Positions 28,183 to 36,700 of a stretch of DNA of 64,000 bases are shown here, piece after piece. Source of the stretch: Methylobacterium dankookense (GTDB taxonomy: Bacteria > Pseudomonadota > Alphaproteobacteria > Rhizobiales > Beijerinckiaceae); the NCBI RefSeq assembly GCF_902141855.1, contig NZ_CABFVH010000013.1, forward strand, positions 56,462-120,461. The letters are read 5' to 3'. Position 1 is the first letter of the stretch. Each line of letters begins with the position of its first letter. Under the pieces are notes generated by a model, which ran no database searches, was not told where the DNA came from, and worked only from the letters and a program-made list of their open reading frames with translations. The translations under genes were made by a program, and so were the position numbers.

Positions 28183-29082
28183 TCAGACCTGCTTGCGGCG
28201 CTCGACGAGGGTGAGGAACTTCTCGTACTCCGCCGGGTCCACGCGATAGGAGTGGTCGTCGTCGGGGAAGGTCACCGCCTTGACGTCCTCGACATAGCGC
28301 CGGATGCCGGAGACCGCGACTTCGGTGAGGTTCGCGTAGCGCTTGGTGAATTTCGGCTTGAAGTCCGTGAACACGCCGAGCAGGTCGTAGGCGAGCAGGA
28401 TCTGCCCGTCGCAGCCGGCGCCCGCGCCGATTCCGATGGTCGGGATGGTGAGCTGCTGCGAGATCAGCGTCGCGATCGGCGCCGGAACGGCCTCGAATTC
28501 CAGCATGAAGCAGCCCGCATCCTCGATGGCGAGCGCATCCTCGAGGATCTTCATCGCGGCCTCGGCGGTGCGTCCCTGGATCTTGAAGCCGCCGAAATTC
28601 GCGATGGTGTGCGGCGTCAGGCCGATATGCGAGGCGGTGGGGATGCCCGCATCGACGAGGGCCTTCAGGATCTGCGCCTGGCTCCGTCCACCCTGCGGCT
28701 TCACCGCGTCGCACAGCGCCTCCTGCATGAAGCGCGTGGCGTTCATGAGCGCCCGGTCGACGGTGTTGTAGCTCTGGTAGGGCATGCAGCCGAGCACGAA
28801 GGTGTTCGGCGCGCCGCGCCGCACGGCCTGGGCGTGCAGGATCATCATGTCCATGGTCGCCGGAACGGTGCTGGCATGGCCGTGCGCGACCATCGCCAGG
28901 CTATCGCCGACGACGGCGACGTCGACGCCCGCCATCTCGGCCCAGCGGGCGGAGGTGTAGTCCGGGACGGACATGTAGACGAACTTCTCGCCCGTCCGCT
29001 TCGCCGCGCGGATGTCGAGGATGGTGCGCTTCTCGATCCTGCGCTCGGACCCGCCCGTGCCGGTTCCCGCTTCGGTGCCCAT
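28183..29082 (-). CDS. Divergent PanB-like (ketopantoate hydroxymethyltransferase-like) protein
   Basis: 299 residues, a TIM-barrel of the PanB family: VAVVGDSLAMVAHGHASTVP, HIGLTPHTIANFGGFKIQGR, IPTIGIGAGAGCDGQ and FKPKFTKRYANL. Canonical PanB adds a hydroxymethyl group from methylene-tetrahydrofolate to ketoisovalerate using Mg2+ held by two aspartates and a glutamate. D60 (GDS) is kept. The second Asp, in 'ADLPF' of E. coli PanB, is C99 here (GCMPY), and the Glu of 'KIEGG' is Q130 (KPQGG). Thus two of three metal ligands differ. The pantothenate function is therefore doubtful. GGGGAGG precedes the ATG at 29082. It lies between a di-iron hydroxylase cluster and mdcA on one strand. Confidence 0.8.
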   Translation of the reverse strand: MGTEAGTGTGGSERRIEKRTILDIRAAKRTGEKFVYMSVPDYTSARWAEMAGVDVAVVGDSLAMVAHGHASTVPATMDMMILHAQAVRRGAPNTFVLGCMPYQSYNTVDRALMNATRFMQEALCDAVKPQGGRSQAQILKALVDAGIPTASHIGLTPHTIANFGGFKIQGRTAEAAMKILEDALAIEDAGCFMLEFEAVPAPIATLISQQLTIPTIGIGAGAGCDGQILLAYDLLGVFTDFKPKFTKRYANLTEVAVSGIRRYVEDVKAVTFPDDDHSYRVDPAEYEKFLTLVERRKQV

Positions 29083-29183
29083 CGTGGCGCCTCCCCGTCT
29101 TCGTTGCTCTCGGCTTCTCTTGGTTGTTCTTGTCTTGTTTGTTCTTGGCGTCCGGTCCGGGACGAGCCGCAGGTACGTTCGAA

Positions 29184-29480
29184 TTACGCGAAGCGCTGGA
29201 GGACGCGGTCGATGTCGGCCGAGGTCATCTCCCACTCGTTCTGGAAGTTGGCCACGACGCTGCGCATGAAGGACGGCTCCAGCCGCTCCGCCCGGGCGGG
29301 GTCGCCGAGATGGTCGACGAGCATCGCGTAGGCGAGCTGCGAGGGCTCGGGGCCCTCGTAGCTCCACTCGAAGCCGTTGCGGCTGTAGCACCTGCTCTCG
29401 GTGTGCTCGTCGAGGGGCTGCCCGTCGACCGTGACGAGGATGCCGTCGATGGTGCGGTCGCCCGAATAGACCTTGGTCAC
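29184..29480 (-). CDS. DUF6166-like small protein
   Basis: 98 residues from a GTG overlapping the upstream stop by 4 bases. The layout is KVYSGDRTIDGILVTVDGQPLDEH, then GFEWSYEGPEPSQLAYAMLVDHLGDPARAERLEPSF, then MTSADIDRVL at the end. This resembles DUF6166 proteins, whose function is unknown. It is translationally coupled to the 72-residue membrane protein, so the two probably work together. The DUF assignment is from memory of the pattern and should be checked. Confidence 0.6.
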   Translation of the reverse strand: MTKVYSGDRTIDGILVTVDGQPLDEHTESRCYSRNGFEWSYEGPEPSQLAYAMLVDHLGDPARAERLEPSFMRSVVANFQNEWEMTSADIDRVLQRFA

Positions 29481-29695
29481 GAGCGGACCTCCCGGAGCTG
29501 GTGGCGCGGCGTGCGGCCCTCGGAGCGGGTGCGCATCACCTCGGGGAAGATCCAGAGGCTGACCACCATGAAGGGGCCGAGGAAGGCCACCGCCCATTGC
29601 GGGCCGGTCTGGCCGAGATGGCGCATGTAGAACCAGCCCGCGAGCGCGGCGAGGGCTACGGCCACCGACAGGCCGAACTTGATCGGAAACGGCAT
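29477..29695 (-). CDS. Small membrane protein (72 aa)
   Basis: 72 residues with two hydrophobic helices (about 6-24 and 34-52) and a basic tail (MRTRSEGRTPRHQLREVRS). It probably sits in the inner membrane with a cytoplasmic C-terminus. It is coupled by a 4-base overlap to the DUF6166 gene, and lies in the minus-strand array that begins with a membrane hydroxylase, so it may be an accessory subunit of it. No family recognised. Confidence 0.6.
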   Translation of the reverse strand: MPFPIKFGLSVAVALAALAGWFYMRHLGQTGPQWAVAFLGPFMVVSLWIFPEVMRTRSEGRTPRHQLREVRS

Positions 29696-29722
29696 CGGGT
29701 CCCTCCCGGAATTCGCGTGATG

Positions 29723-30106
29723 TCAGAAGACGGTGCCGACATGCTGGAGCAGGCCGAGCGATGCGCCGATGCCGGCGAACACGATGGCGAGGCCGGCGAT
29801 GCCGTCCCGCCAGCGCTGGGGCCAGACGTTGAACAGGCCGGGCGCGAACAGCAGGGCGAGGCCGCCGACGATGACGAGGCTCGTCCAGCGCAGGTTCGCC
29901 ACGCCGTAGGCGAGGCTGCCGCCGACCAGGGCGAGGAGGAGCAGGACGTTGGCCGCGATGAGGACGAGGCCGAGCGGGCGGCTCCTCAGGTCGGGGCGCG
30001 TCTCGAGCGGGAACACGCCCGTCAGCACGTAGAAGCCGGTGCTCGCCACCCCGGCGAAGAGCGCGAACCAGAGCAGGGCCGCGACGTTCGGTTCGATCAT
30101 GGTCAT
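29723..30106 (-). CDS. Four-span membrane protein (127 aa)
   Basis: 127 residues with four hydrophobic stretches (about 10-30, 45-68, 75-90, 102-122). ATG at 30106 with GAGGCGGAC upstream; a second ATG two codons later. No family recognised with confidence. It lies between the hydroxylase and the 72-residue membrane protein on the same strand. An electron-transfer or scaffold role for the hydroxylase is possible, but no heme or iron-sulfur ligands are seen. Confidence 0.6.
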   Translation of the reverse strand: MTMIEPNVAALLWFALFAGVASTGFYVLTGVFPLETRPDLRSRPLGLVLIAANVLLLLALVGGSLAYGVANLRWTSLVIVGGLALLFAPGLFNVWPQRWRDGIAGLAIVFAGIGASLGLLQHVGTVF

Positions 30107-30127
30107 GTCCGCCTCCCGGTCGTTCCC

Positions 30128-30231
30128 GAGCCGTTCCCGATCGCGGCGCGATCGGGAACGGCTTCAGGTCATTGTCTTGACGCGCTCTCCTTCGCCGAAC
30201 CGGCATCCACTTCGGCTGGAGGGCGCTCGCG
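30128..30231. repeat. Dispersed composite repeat, family C (GAGCCGTTCCCG)
   Basis: Left block: a palindrome GAGCCGTTCCCGATCGCG... with GATCGGGAACGGCTTC as its partner. Right block: TTGACGCGCTCTC...CCGAACCGGCATCCACTTCGGC...GCGCTC. The same two blocks in the same order occur at 33604-33708, and the left block alone at 31220-31254. Confidence 0.75.
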
Positions 30232-30276
30232 GCGGCGCCGAGCCGGCGCCGCGGGGTCTCGTCGTCCGGCTTGCGC

Positions 30277-31068
30277 TCACTCGGCCGGCTGCATCGCGCC
30301 GGCCTCGGGCGCGCCCGGCGTGCGCGCGGTCTTGCGCATGTCGGTCTTCACGTGGCGGGTGTCGTAGCCGTTGAAGAGCGTGCCCAGCAGGCCGCGGTTC
30401 AGGTCCGAGGTGCCGAACAGCCAGTCCATGATCGGGAAGGTGAGGTTCATGTTGCGCTCCATCATGATCGACTGGTCGTGATGGGCCGTGTGGTGGCGCC
30501 GGTTCGTGTTGATGAACGGCATGTGGCGCACGAACCAGTTGTCGTCGACATGGCAGCAGAAGTGCATGAACTCGTAGATCAGGTAGATGCTCGTCGTGGT
30601 GGTGATGAACAGCCAGCCGATATTCGCCGTGAACACGTTGCCGAGCACGATGGCGCCGGGGATCGACATCAGCGTGAAGGCGGCGAGCGCGTAGGGCGGG
30701 AAGAACGTGACCCGGTAGTCCTTGTGGTCGGCGAAGCGCATCTCGTGGTCGGTGAAGAACTGATGATGCTGCAGCGTGTGGCGGTTGTAGACCGCGCGGG
30801 CGATCGGGTTCTTCGACGGGCGGTGCATGACGTAGCGGTGCAGCCACCATTCGAAGAAGTTGCAGAACAGGAACACGACCGGAACCGTCGCGAGTTCAAT
30901 CAAGCTCGGCGCCTTGATGTTCGAGATGTAGATATACAGCGCCGTCAGGCCGATCGTGTAGATGATCGCGATGTGCAGAAAGCCGTTGTACCAGCCGGCA
31001 ACGCGCTGGCGGTAGTTCGCCCGGTAGGCGCGCTGCCGCTCGCTCATGGTGGTGGCCGCGAGTTCCAT
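30277..31068 (-). CDS. Membrane di-iron hydroxylase (sterol desaturase/fatty acid hydroxylase family)
   Basis: 263 residues. All histidine boxes of the family are visible: HRYVMH (H77, H82), RHTLQHH (H97, H101, H102), HFCCH (H169, H173) and RHHTAHH (H192, H193, H196, H197). These bind a di-iron centre facing the cytoplasm and use O2 to hydroxylate an unactivated C-H bond. Three to four membrane spans are expected. The ATG at 31068 has GGGAGGAAAC upstream. A perfect dyad CTGATATATCAG lies about 40 bases before the start and is a candidate GntR operator. The real substrate is unknown: sterol, fatty acid or a smaller carboxylate are possible. Confidence 0.88.
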   Translation of the reverse strand: MELAATTMSERQRAYRANYRQRVAGWYNGFLHIAIIYTIGLTALYIYISNIKAPSLIELATVPVVFLFCNFFEWWLHRYVMHRPSKNPIARAVYNRHTLQHHQFFTDHEMRFADHKDYRVTFFPPYALAAFTLMSIPGAIVLGNVFTANIGWLFITTTTSIYLIYEFMHFCCHVDDNWFVRHMPFINTNRRHHTAHHDQSIMMERNMNLTFPIMDWLFGTSDLNRGLLGTLFNGYDTRHVKTDMRKTARTPGAPEAGAMQPAE

Positions 31069-31100
31069 GGCGTTTCCTCCCGTCTTGGATCGCGCTAGAG

Positions 31101-31121
31101 AATATCACTGATATATCAGAA
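31101..31121. promoter_or_regulatory. Candidate GntR operator before the hydroxylase
   Basis: CTGATATATCAG (31108-31119) is a perfect 12-base palindrome inside AATATCACTGATATATCAGA. It shares GATATATCAG with the site at 32757-32766 and 9 of 10 bases with the site at 20870. Length and symmetry suit a FadR/VanR-type GntR dimer. Confidence 0.6.
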
Positions 31122-31219
31122 TGCAACAAGAAAGCGGCGCGGCTTGCCGGGTCCGGGTGCGTTCCGCCGGGATGGATGCCGGTCCGGCGAAGGAGAGCGC
31201 GCCCGGGGTGAGGGCTTGG

Positions 31220-31254
31220 AGCCGTTCCCGTCGCGGCGCGATCGGGAACGGCTC
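31220..31254. repeat. Family C palindrome
   Basis: GAGCCGTTCCCGTCGCGGCG followed by CGATCGGGAACGGCTC, an inverted repeat copy of the left block of family C. It lies 22 bases after the MFS gene's stop, so it may also act as its transcription-end hairpin. Confidence 0.7.
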
Positions 31255-31275
31255 CGGCGCGCCCGGGGAGGGGGC

Positions 31276-32691
31276 TCAGTGGGAGATCGCCTCGAGCGAC
31301 TGCCCCTTCGTCTCGATGCCCAGCAGGGCCACGCTCAGGGCCGCGACCACGAAGGAGCCGGCGCCCAGCGCGAAGACGCCGCCATGCCCGAGCGACGGCA
31401 GGATGATGCCGATGAGGTAGGGCCCGATCAGCGAGCCGACGCGCCCGACCGCCGAGGCGCAGCCCGCCCCGGTCGCACGCGCCCGGGTGGGGTAGAGCTC
31501 GGGCGTGTAGGCGTAGAGCACCGACCACATCCCGAACAGGAAGAACTGCATCACCAGGCCGAAGGCGATGAGCCAGCCGAAGCTCGGCGAGTGCCCGTAG
31601 AGATAGGCCGCGACCGCGCTGCCGAGCAGCATCAGCACGGCGGTGGGCTTGCGGCCCCAGCGCTCGACGAGGATCGCCGAGGTGATGAAGCCGGGCACGC
31701 CCGCGAGCGAGATCAGGATGGTGTAGACCACGGACTTGGTCACGCTGTGCCCCGCCTCCTGCAGGAGCGCCCCGAGCCAGGTGGTGAGGCCGTAGAAGCC
31801 GAGCAGCGCGAAGAACCAAGTCAGCCAGATCATCACGGTCCGGCTGGCATAGCCCGGGCTCCACAGCTCCAGGAACGAGAAGCGATGCTCGCCCCGGGGC
31901 TGCTCCGGCAGGGGCTGCGGCTCGGGCAGCGCGCGGCCGCCGAGATGCTCGCCCACCTTCGCCTCGATTCCGGCCATCACCCGGTCCGCCTCCTCGTAGC
32001 GGCCGCGATCGGCCAGCCAGCGCGGCGATTCGGGCACGAAGAAGCGGATCACGAACAGGAACAGGGCCGGCACCGCCTGCGCCAGGAAGACGGCGCGCCA
32101 GTCGAAGGTGCTCAGGAGCACGTAGCTCAGGCAGCCGGCCGCGATGAAGCCCAGGGGCCAGAAGCCCTCCATGATCGCGAGGTAGCGCCCGCGATTGGCG
32201 GTCGGCAGGAACTCGGAAACGATGGCGAGCGCCACCGGGAATTCCATGCCCATGCCGAAGCCGAGGAGCAGGCGCGCGTAGCCGAGCGCGGTCGCATCCG
32301 GCGCGAAGGCGCACCAGACGCTGCCCAGGCCCCAGAAGATCATGCTGACCTGGAAGACGACCTTCCGGCCGAACCGGTCGGCGAGCATGCCGGAGATGCC
32401 GGCGCCCAGGAACATGCCGAGGAAGCTCATGCTGGAGAGCAGGCCGGCCTGGGCGGTGGAGAGGCCGAACTCGGTCTTGATCGAGCCGAGCAGGAAGGTG
32501 AGCGAGCCGAGATCGATCGAATCGAAGAACCACGCCGTCGCGATGATGAGGAAGATGGTGCGCTGGAAGCGCGTCATCGGCAGGCGCTCCAGCCGTGCCG
32601 CCACCATCGCGCGCGAGGCCCGGGCCGTCGCCGTCTCGGCGGCCCGCTCCGGCACGAGGGTGCCGGCTCCTATTGCGATCGGCCCTGCCAT
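31276..32691 (-). CDS. MFS transporter, metabolite:H+ symporter type
   Basis: 471 residues, twelve membrane spans. The A-motif GMLADRFGRKVVF and the PESPRWLADRGR motif after span 6 place it near the sugar/aromatic-acid:H+ symporter branches of MFS. The start at 32691 is chosen because GGGAGG sits 6 bases upstream; longer frames run into the divergent GntR gene's control region. It is the first gene of the minus-strand array and probably brings in the compound that the array degrades. Confidence 0.88.
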   Translation of the reverse strand: MAGPIAIGAGTLVPERAAETATARASRAMVAARLERLPMTRFQRTIFLIIATAWFFDSIDLGSLTFLLGSIKTEFGLSTAQAGLLSSMSFLGMFLGAGISGMLADRFGRKVVFQVSMIFWGLGSVWCAFAPDATALGYARLLLGFGMGMEFPVALAIVSEFLPTANRGRYLAIMEGFWPLGFIAAGCLSYVLLSTFDWRAVFLAQAVPALFLFVIRFFVPESPRWLADRGRYEEADRVMAGIEAKVGEHLGGRALPEPQPLPEQPRGEHRFSFLELWSPGYASRTVMIWLTWFFALLGFYGLTTWLGALLQEAGHSVTKSVVYTILISLAGVPGFITSAILVERWGRKPTAVLMLLGSAVAAYLYGHSPSFGWLIAFGLVMQFFLFGMWSVLYAYTPELYPTRARATGAGCASAVGRVGSLIGPYLIGIILPSLGHGGVFALGAGSFVVAALSVALLGIETKGQSLEAISH

Positions 32692-32852
32692 CGTTCGCCT
32701 CCCTGGCTGCATTATATCTGCGTGGAAAACATGAGGGATACGCATGAGATGCGCAAGATATATCAGCGTCAGGCCGGTGGACTGTCCTTGCGCGTCCTGT
32801 GCCGCGGCGCGCGCCGTGATATCCAGATCCCGATCAGCCCAGTGGGGGGACG
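32692..32852. promoter_or_regulatory. Divergent control region of the GntR gene and the MFS array
   Basis: Holds GATATATCAG at 32757-32766, closer to the GntR gene, and ATTATATCTG at 32711-32720, closer to the MFS gene, which could form its partner site. The exact 10-mer recurs in front of the hydroxylase. Autoregulation by the GntR protein is therefore likely. Confidence 0.55.
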
Positions 32853-33605
32853 ATGAACTTCGTGACCGGAAAGACCTCGCCCGTCCGCGCGGGGGCACGG
32901 GGCCGCAGCCGGGCCGGCACCACCGCCGCCGGAGCGCCGGATCCGGCGGCCGAGCAGGACGACCTGCCCGACCTGACCCTCACGGAGAAGGCCTACCAGC
33001 AGCTGGAGGAGCTGATCACCACGCTCGCCCTGCCGCCCGGCATGGTGCTCAGCGAGCAGAACCTCGTCCAGCGCCTCGGCATCGGGCGCACCCCGATCCG
33101 GGAGGCGCTGCAGCGCCTGGCCCGGGACGGCCTCGTCGTGGTGATGCCGCGCCGCGGCATCCTCGTCTCGGAGATCAACATCCGGACCCAGCTGCGCCTC
33201 CTGGAGACGCGGCGCGTCCTGGAGCGCCTGATCGCGCGGCTCGCCGCCGAGCGCGCGACGCAGGAGGAGCGCGAGGTCTTCGCCGCCCTCGCCCAGGGCA
33301 TGAGCGAGGCGGCCGGCGCCGCGGACGACCTCGCCTTCATGCGCCTCGACCGCCAGTTCAACGAGCTCGTGGCGGCCGCCTCGCGCAACGAGTTCGCGGT
33401 GCGCTCGCTCGCCAACATGGCCGGGCTGTCGCGGCGGTTCTGGTACCAGCACTACAAGGAGGCGGCGGACCTGCCGCTGAGCGCGACCCTGCACGCCGAT
33501 GTCTGCCAGGCCATCGCCAGGCGCGACGGCGAGGCCGCGGAAGCGGCATCCGACCGGCTAATCGACTACATCGAGAGCTTCGCCCGCAAGACGCTCGACA
33601 CCTAG
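32853..33605 (+). CDS. GntR-family regulator with FCD domain
   Basis: 250 residues. A disordered N-terminus (1-40) precedes a winged helix (about 42-108: LITTLALPPGMVLSEQNLVQRLGIGRTPIREALQRLARDGLVVVMPRRGI) and an FCD ligand domain (about 115-245). The FCD type uses metal-bound carboxylates such as malonate-like acids as inducers. It is divergent from the MFS-hydroxylase-PanB-mdc array and is the obvious regulator. GGGGGGACG precedes the ATG. The MdcY regulators of malonate operons belong to the same class. Confidence 0.9.
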   Translation: MNFVTGKTSPVRAGARGRSRAGTTAAGAPDPAAEQDDLPDLTLTEKAYQQLEELITTLALPPGMVLSEQNLVQRLGIGRTPIREALQRLARDGLVVVMPRRGILVSEINIRTQLRLLETRRVLERLIARLAAERATQEEREVFAALAQGMSEAAGAADDLAFMRLDRQFNELVAAASRNEFAVRSLANMAGLSRRFWYQHYKEAADLPLSATLHADVCQAIARRDGEAAEAASDRLIDYIESFARKTLDT

Positions 33606-33708
33606 AGCCGTTCCCGATCGCGTTGCAATCAGGAACGGCTCTAAGTTCTTGTTGTGACGCGCTCTCTTGCGCCGAACCGGTGTCCGCTTCGGCTTAAGAG
33701 CGCTCTAG
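33604..33708. repeat. Dispersed composite repeat, family C
   Basis: Begins with AGAGCCGTTCCCGATCGCGT and AGGAACGGCTCT as an inverted repeat, continues GTGACGCGCTCTCTTGCGCC and CCGGTGTCCGCTTCGGC, and ends GCGCTCTAG. It matches the copy at 30128-30231 in order and spacing. It marks the edge of the mdc island. Confidence 0.75.
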
Positions 33709-33752
33709 GTTTACAAGTCTTCCGCACCGGAAAACGAGCGGTCCGCGACAGC

Positions 33753-36700
33753 CTATCGCGCGCCGCTCGAAGCCCGCTCCGCCGGAGCAGGCGCGGCCAC
33801 GCCTTCCGCGGATTCGTCCGCGCCGCTGCCCCGCCGGAAGGCCGAGGCGATCAGGACGTAGAAGAGCGGGGTGACGAAGACCGCCAGCACGGTCGCCGTG
33901 ATCATGCCGCCGAGGACGCCGGTGCCGATGGCGCGCTGGCTGTTCATGCTGGCGCCCGTGGCGATCGCGAGCGGGACCACGCCGAGGATGAAGGCGAAGG
34001 AGGTCATCACGATCGGCCGGAAACGCAGCTCGCAGGCCTCCAGAGCCGCCTCGCGCACGGACCGGCCCTGCGCCACGAGGTCCTTGGCCACCTCGATGAT
34101 GAGGATGGCGTTCTTCGCCGTCAGGCCGATCACCGTGATCAGGCCGACCTTGAAGTAGACGTCGTTCGGCATGTCCCGCGCGAGCATGGCGAAGACCGCC
34201 CCGACGATGCCGGTCGGCACCACCAGCAGCACGGCGAGCGGGATCGACCAGCTCTCGTAGAGCGCCGCGAGGCAGAGGAAGACGCAGAACAGGGCCAGCG
34301 CGAGCAGGTAGATGGCCTGGCTCCCCGAGAGCTTCTCCTGCAGCGATTGCCCGGTCCAGGCGAAGTCGAAGCCCGGCGGCAGCTGACCCGCGAGCCGCTC
34401 CATCTCGGCCATGGCGTCGCCGCTGGCATAGCCCGGCGCGGCCATCCCCGAGATCTTGATGCTCGGATAGCCGTTGAAGCCCACGACCTGCGACGGGCCC
34501 ATCGTCCACTGCACCCGGGCGAAGGACTGGAGCGGCACCATCTGGCCGCCCGCGTTGCGGACGTGGAGGTCGAGCAGGTCCTCGGCCTTCATGCGCCGGC
34601 CGGCCTCGGCCTGCACGATCACGCGCTGCATGCGGGACTGGTTCGGGAAGTCGTTGACATAGGCCGAGCCGAGGCTCGTCGAGAGCGCTTCGTTGATGTC
34701 GGAGAAGGTGACGCCCAGCGCGTTCGCCTTCTGCCGGTCGAGGGTGAGCTCGATCTGTGGCGCCGTCGGCAGGCCCTCGACATAGACGCCCGCGAGGACC
34801 GGGCTCTGGCTCGCCGCCTTGAGGAGCTGGTCGCGCGCGGCGGCCAGGGCCGCGTAGCCCTGCTGCCCCTTGTCCTGCAGGCGGAAGGCGAAGCCGCTCG
34901 AATTGCCCAGCGCCTCGATGGCCGGCGGCGACAGCGCCATGGCGATGGCGTCGGGCAGGCCGCCGAGGGCGGCGTTGGCGCGGGCGCTGACCGCCTCGGC
35001 GCCGTCGCTTGGGCCCCGCTCCTTCCAGTCCTTCAGGGTGACGAAGGAGAGCGCCGCGTTCTGGCCCTGGCCCGAGAAGCCGTAGCCGAGCAGCATGGTC
35101 CGGCTGGCGACCGCCGGCTCGGCCCCGAAATGCTCCTCGATCCGCTGCGCCACGCCGAGCGTGCGCCCGGTCGAGGATTCCGGCGGCGTCTGCGCATCGA
35201 CGATGACGTAGCCCTGGTCCTCGACAGGCAGGAAGCTCGACGGCATGCGCACGTAGCCCCAGCCGAGCGCGCCCAGCAGCAGCGCGTAGACGAGGAGGGC
35301 GCGCACGGGACGGCACAGGATTCCGGCGACCCCGGACCGGTAGGCCTGCGTGCCCGTCTGGAAGCGGCGGTTGAACCAGCCGAAGAACCCGCCCTTGGCG
35401 TGGCCGTGGCCCTTCGCGACGGGCTTGAGCAGCGTCGCGCAGAGCGCGGGCGTGAGCGACAGCGCCAGGAAGGCCGAGAAGGCGATGGAGGTCGCCATGC
35501 TGACCGCGAACTGACGGTAGATCACGCCGACCGAGCCGGGGAAGAACGCCATCGGCACGAACACCGCGACGAGGACCGAGGTGATGCCGATGATGGCGCC
35601 CGTGATCTGGCCCATGGCCTTGCGGGTCGCCTCGCGCGGGGACAGGCCCTCCTCGCCCATGATGCGCTCGACGTTCTCGACCACGACGATGGCGTCGTCG
35701 ACGAGGATGCCGATCGCCAGCACCATGCCGAACATGGTGAGCACGTTGATGGAGAAGCCGGCGAGCAGCAGGGCGCCGCAGGTGCCGAGCAGGGCCACCG
35801 GCACCACGATGGTCGGGATGATGGTGTAGCGGACGTTCTGCAGGAACAGGAACATGACCGCGAAGACGAGGGCCATCGCCTCGGCGAGCGTCATCAGCAC
35901 CTTCCGGATCGACACCTCGACGAAGGGCGTCGTGTCGTAGGGCACCGTGACGCTGACATTGGCGGGCAGCGTGCGCTGGAGCTGCGCGATCCGGGCCTTC
36001 ACGCCGGTGGCGGCGGCGAGCGCGTTGCCGCCGGGGGCGAGCTGGATGCCGATGCCGGCGGCCGGGCGCCCGTCGAGGCGGGTCTGCATCGTGTAGGACT
36101 GGCCGCCGAGTTCCACTTCGGCGACGTCGCGCAGGCGCACCAGCGAGCCGTCCGGATTGGCGCGCAGCACGATCTCCTCGAACTCGGCCACCGTGGTGAG
36201 CTGCCCTTTCACCAGCACGGTCGCGGCGATGCGCTGGCCGTCCTTCGCGGGCTGGGCCCCGACGATGCCCGAGGCGACCTGGGCGTTCTGCGCGCCGACG
36301 GCGGCGGTGACGTCCGCGGGCGTCAGGTTCAGGCCGACGAGCTTCACCGGGTCGATCCAGATGCGCAACGCCTTCTCGGAGGAGAACAGGGTGGCGCGCC
36401 CGACGCCCGGGACGCGCCGCAGCTCGCCGAGGATGCGCCGCGCGGCGAGGTCGCCGAGATCCGTCTCGCTCAATGAGCCGTCGCGCGAGCTGACGACGAC
36501 GAATTGCAGGAAACTGGTGCTCGCCTCCTCGACGATGACACCCTGCTGGGTCACGGCCCGCGGCAGGCGCGCCTCGATGCGCTTGATCCGGTTCTGGACG
36601 GCGACGGTGGACTTGGCCGGGTCGGAGCCCGGCGCGAAGGAGGCCATGATCTGCGTCATGCCGGAGGTGTCGCTGGTGGACTCGAAGTACATCAGCCCCG

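Noticed and set aside
28183..29082. True panB (ketopantoate hydroxymethyltransferase)
   Set aside because: Two expected metal ligands are replaced, and the context is catabolic, without panC or panE. Kept only as PanB-like.
33654..36476. Long plus-strand frame opposite the RND gene
   Set aside because: Antisense shadow of a certain AcrB-like gene; charged low-complexity content.
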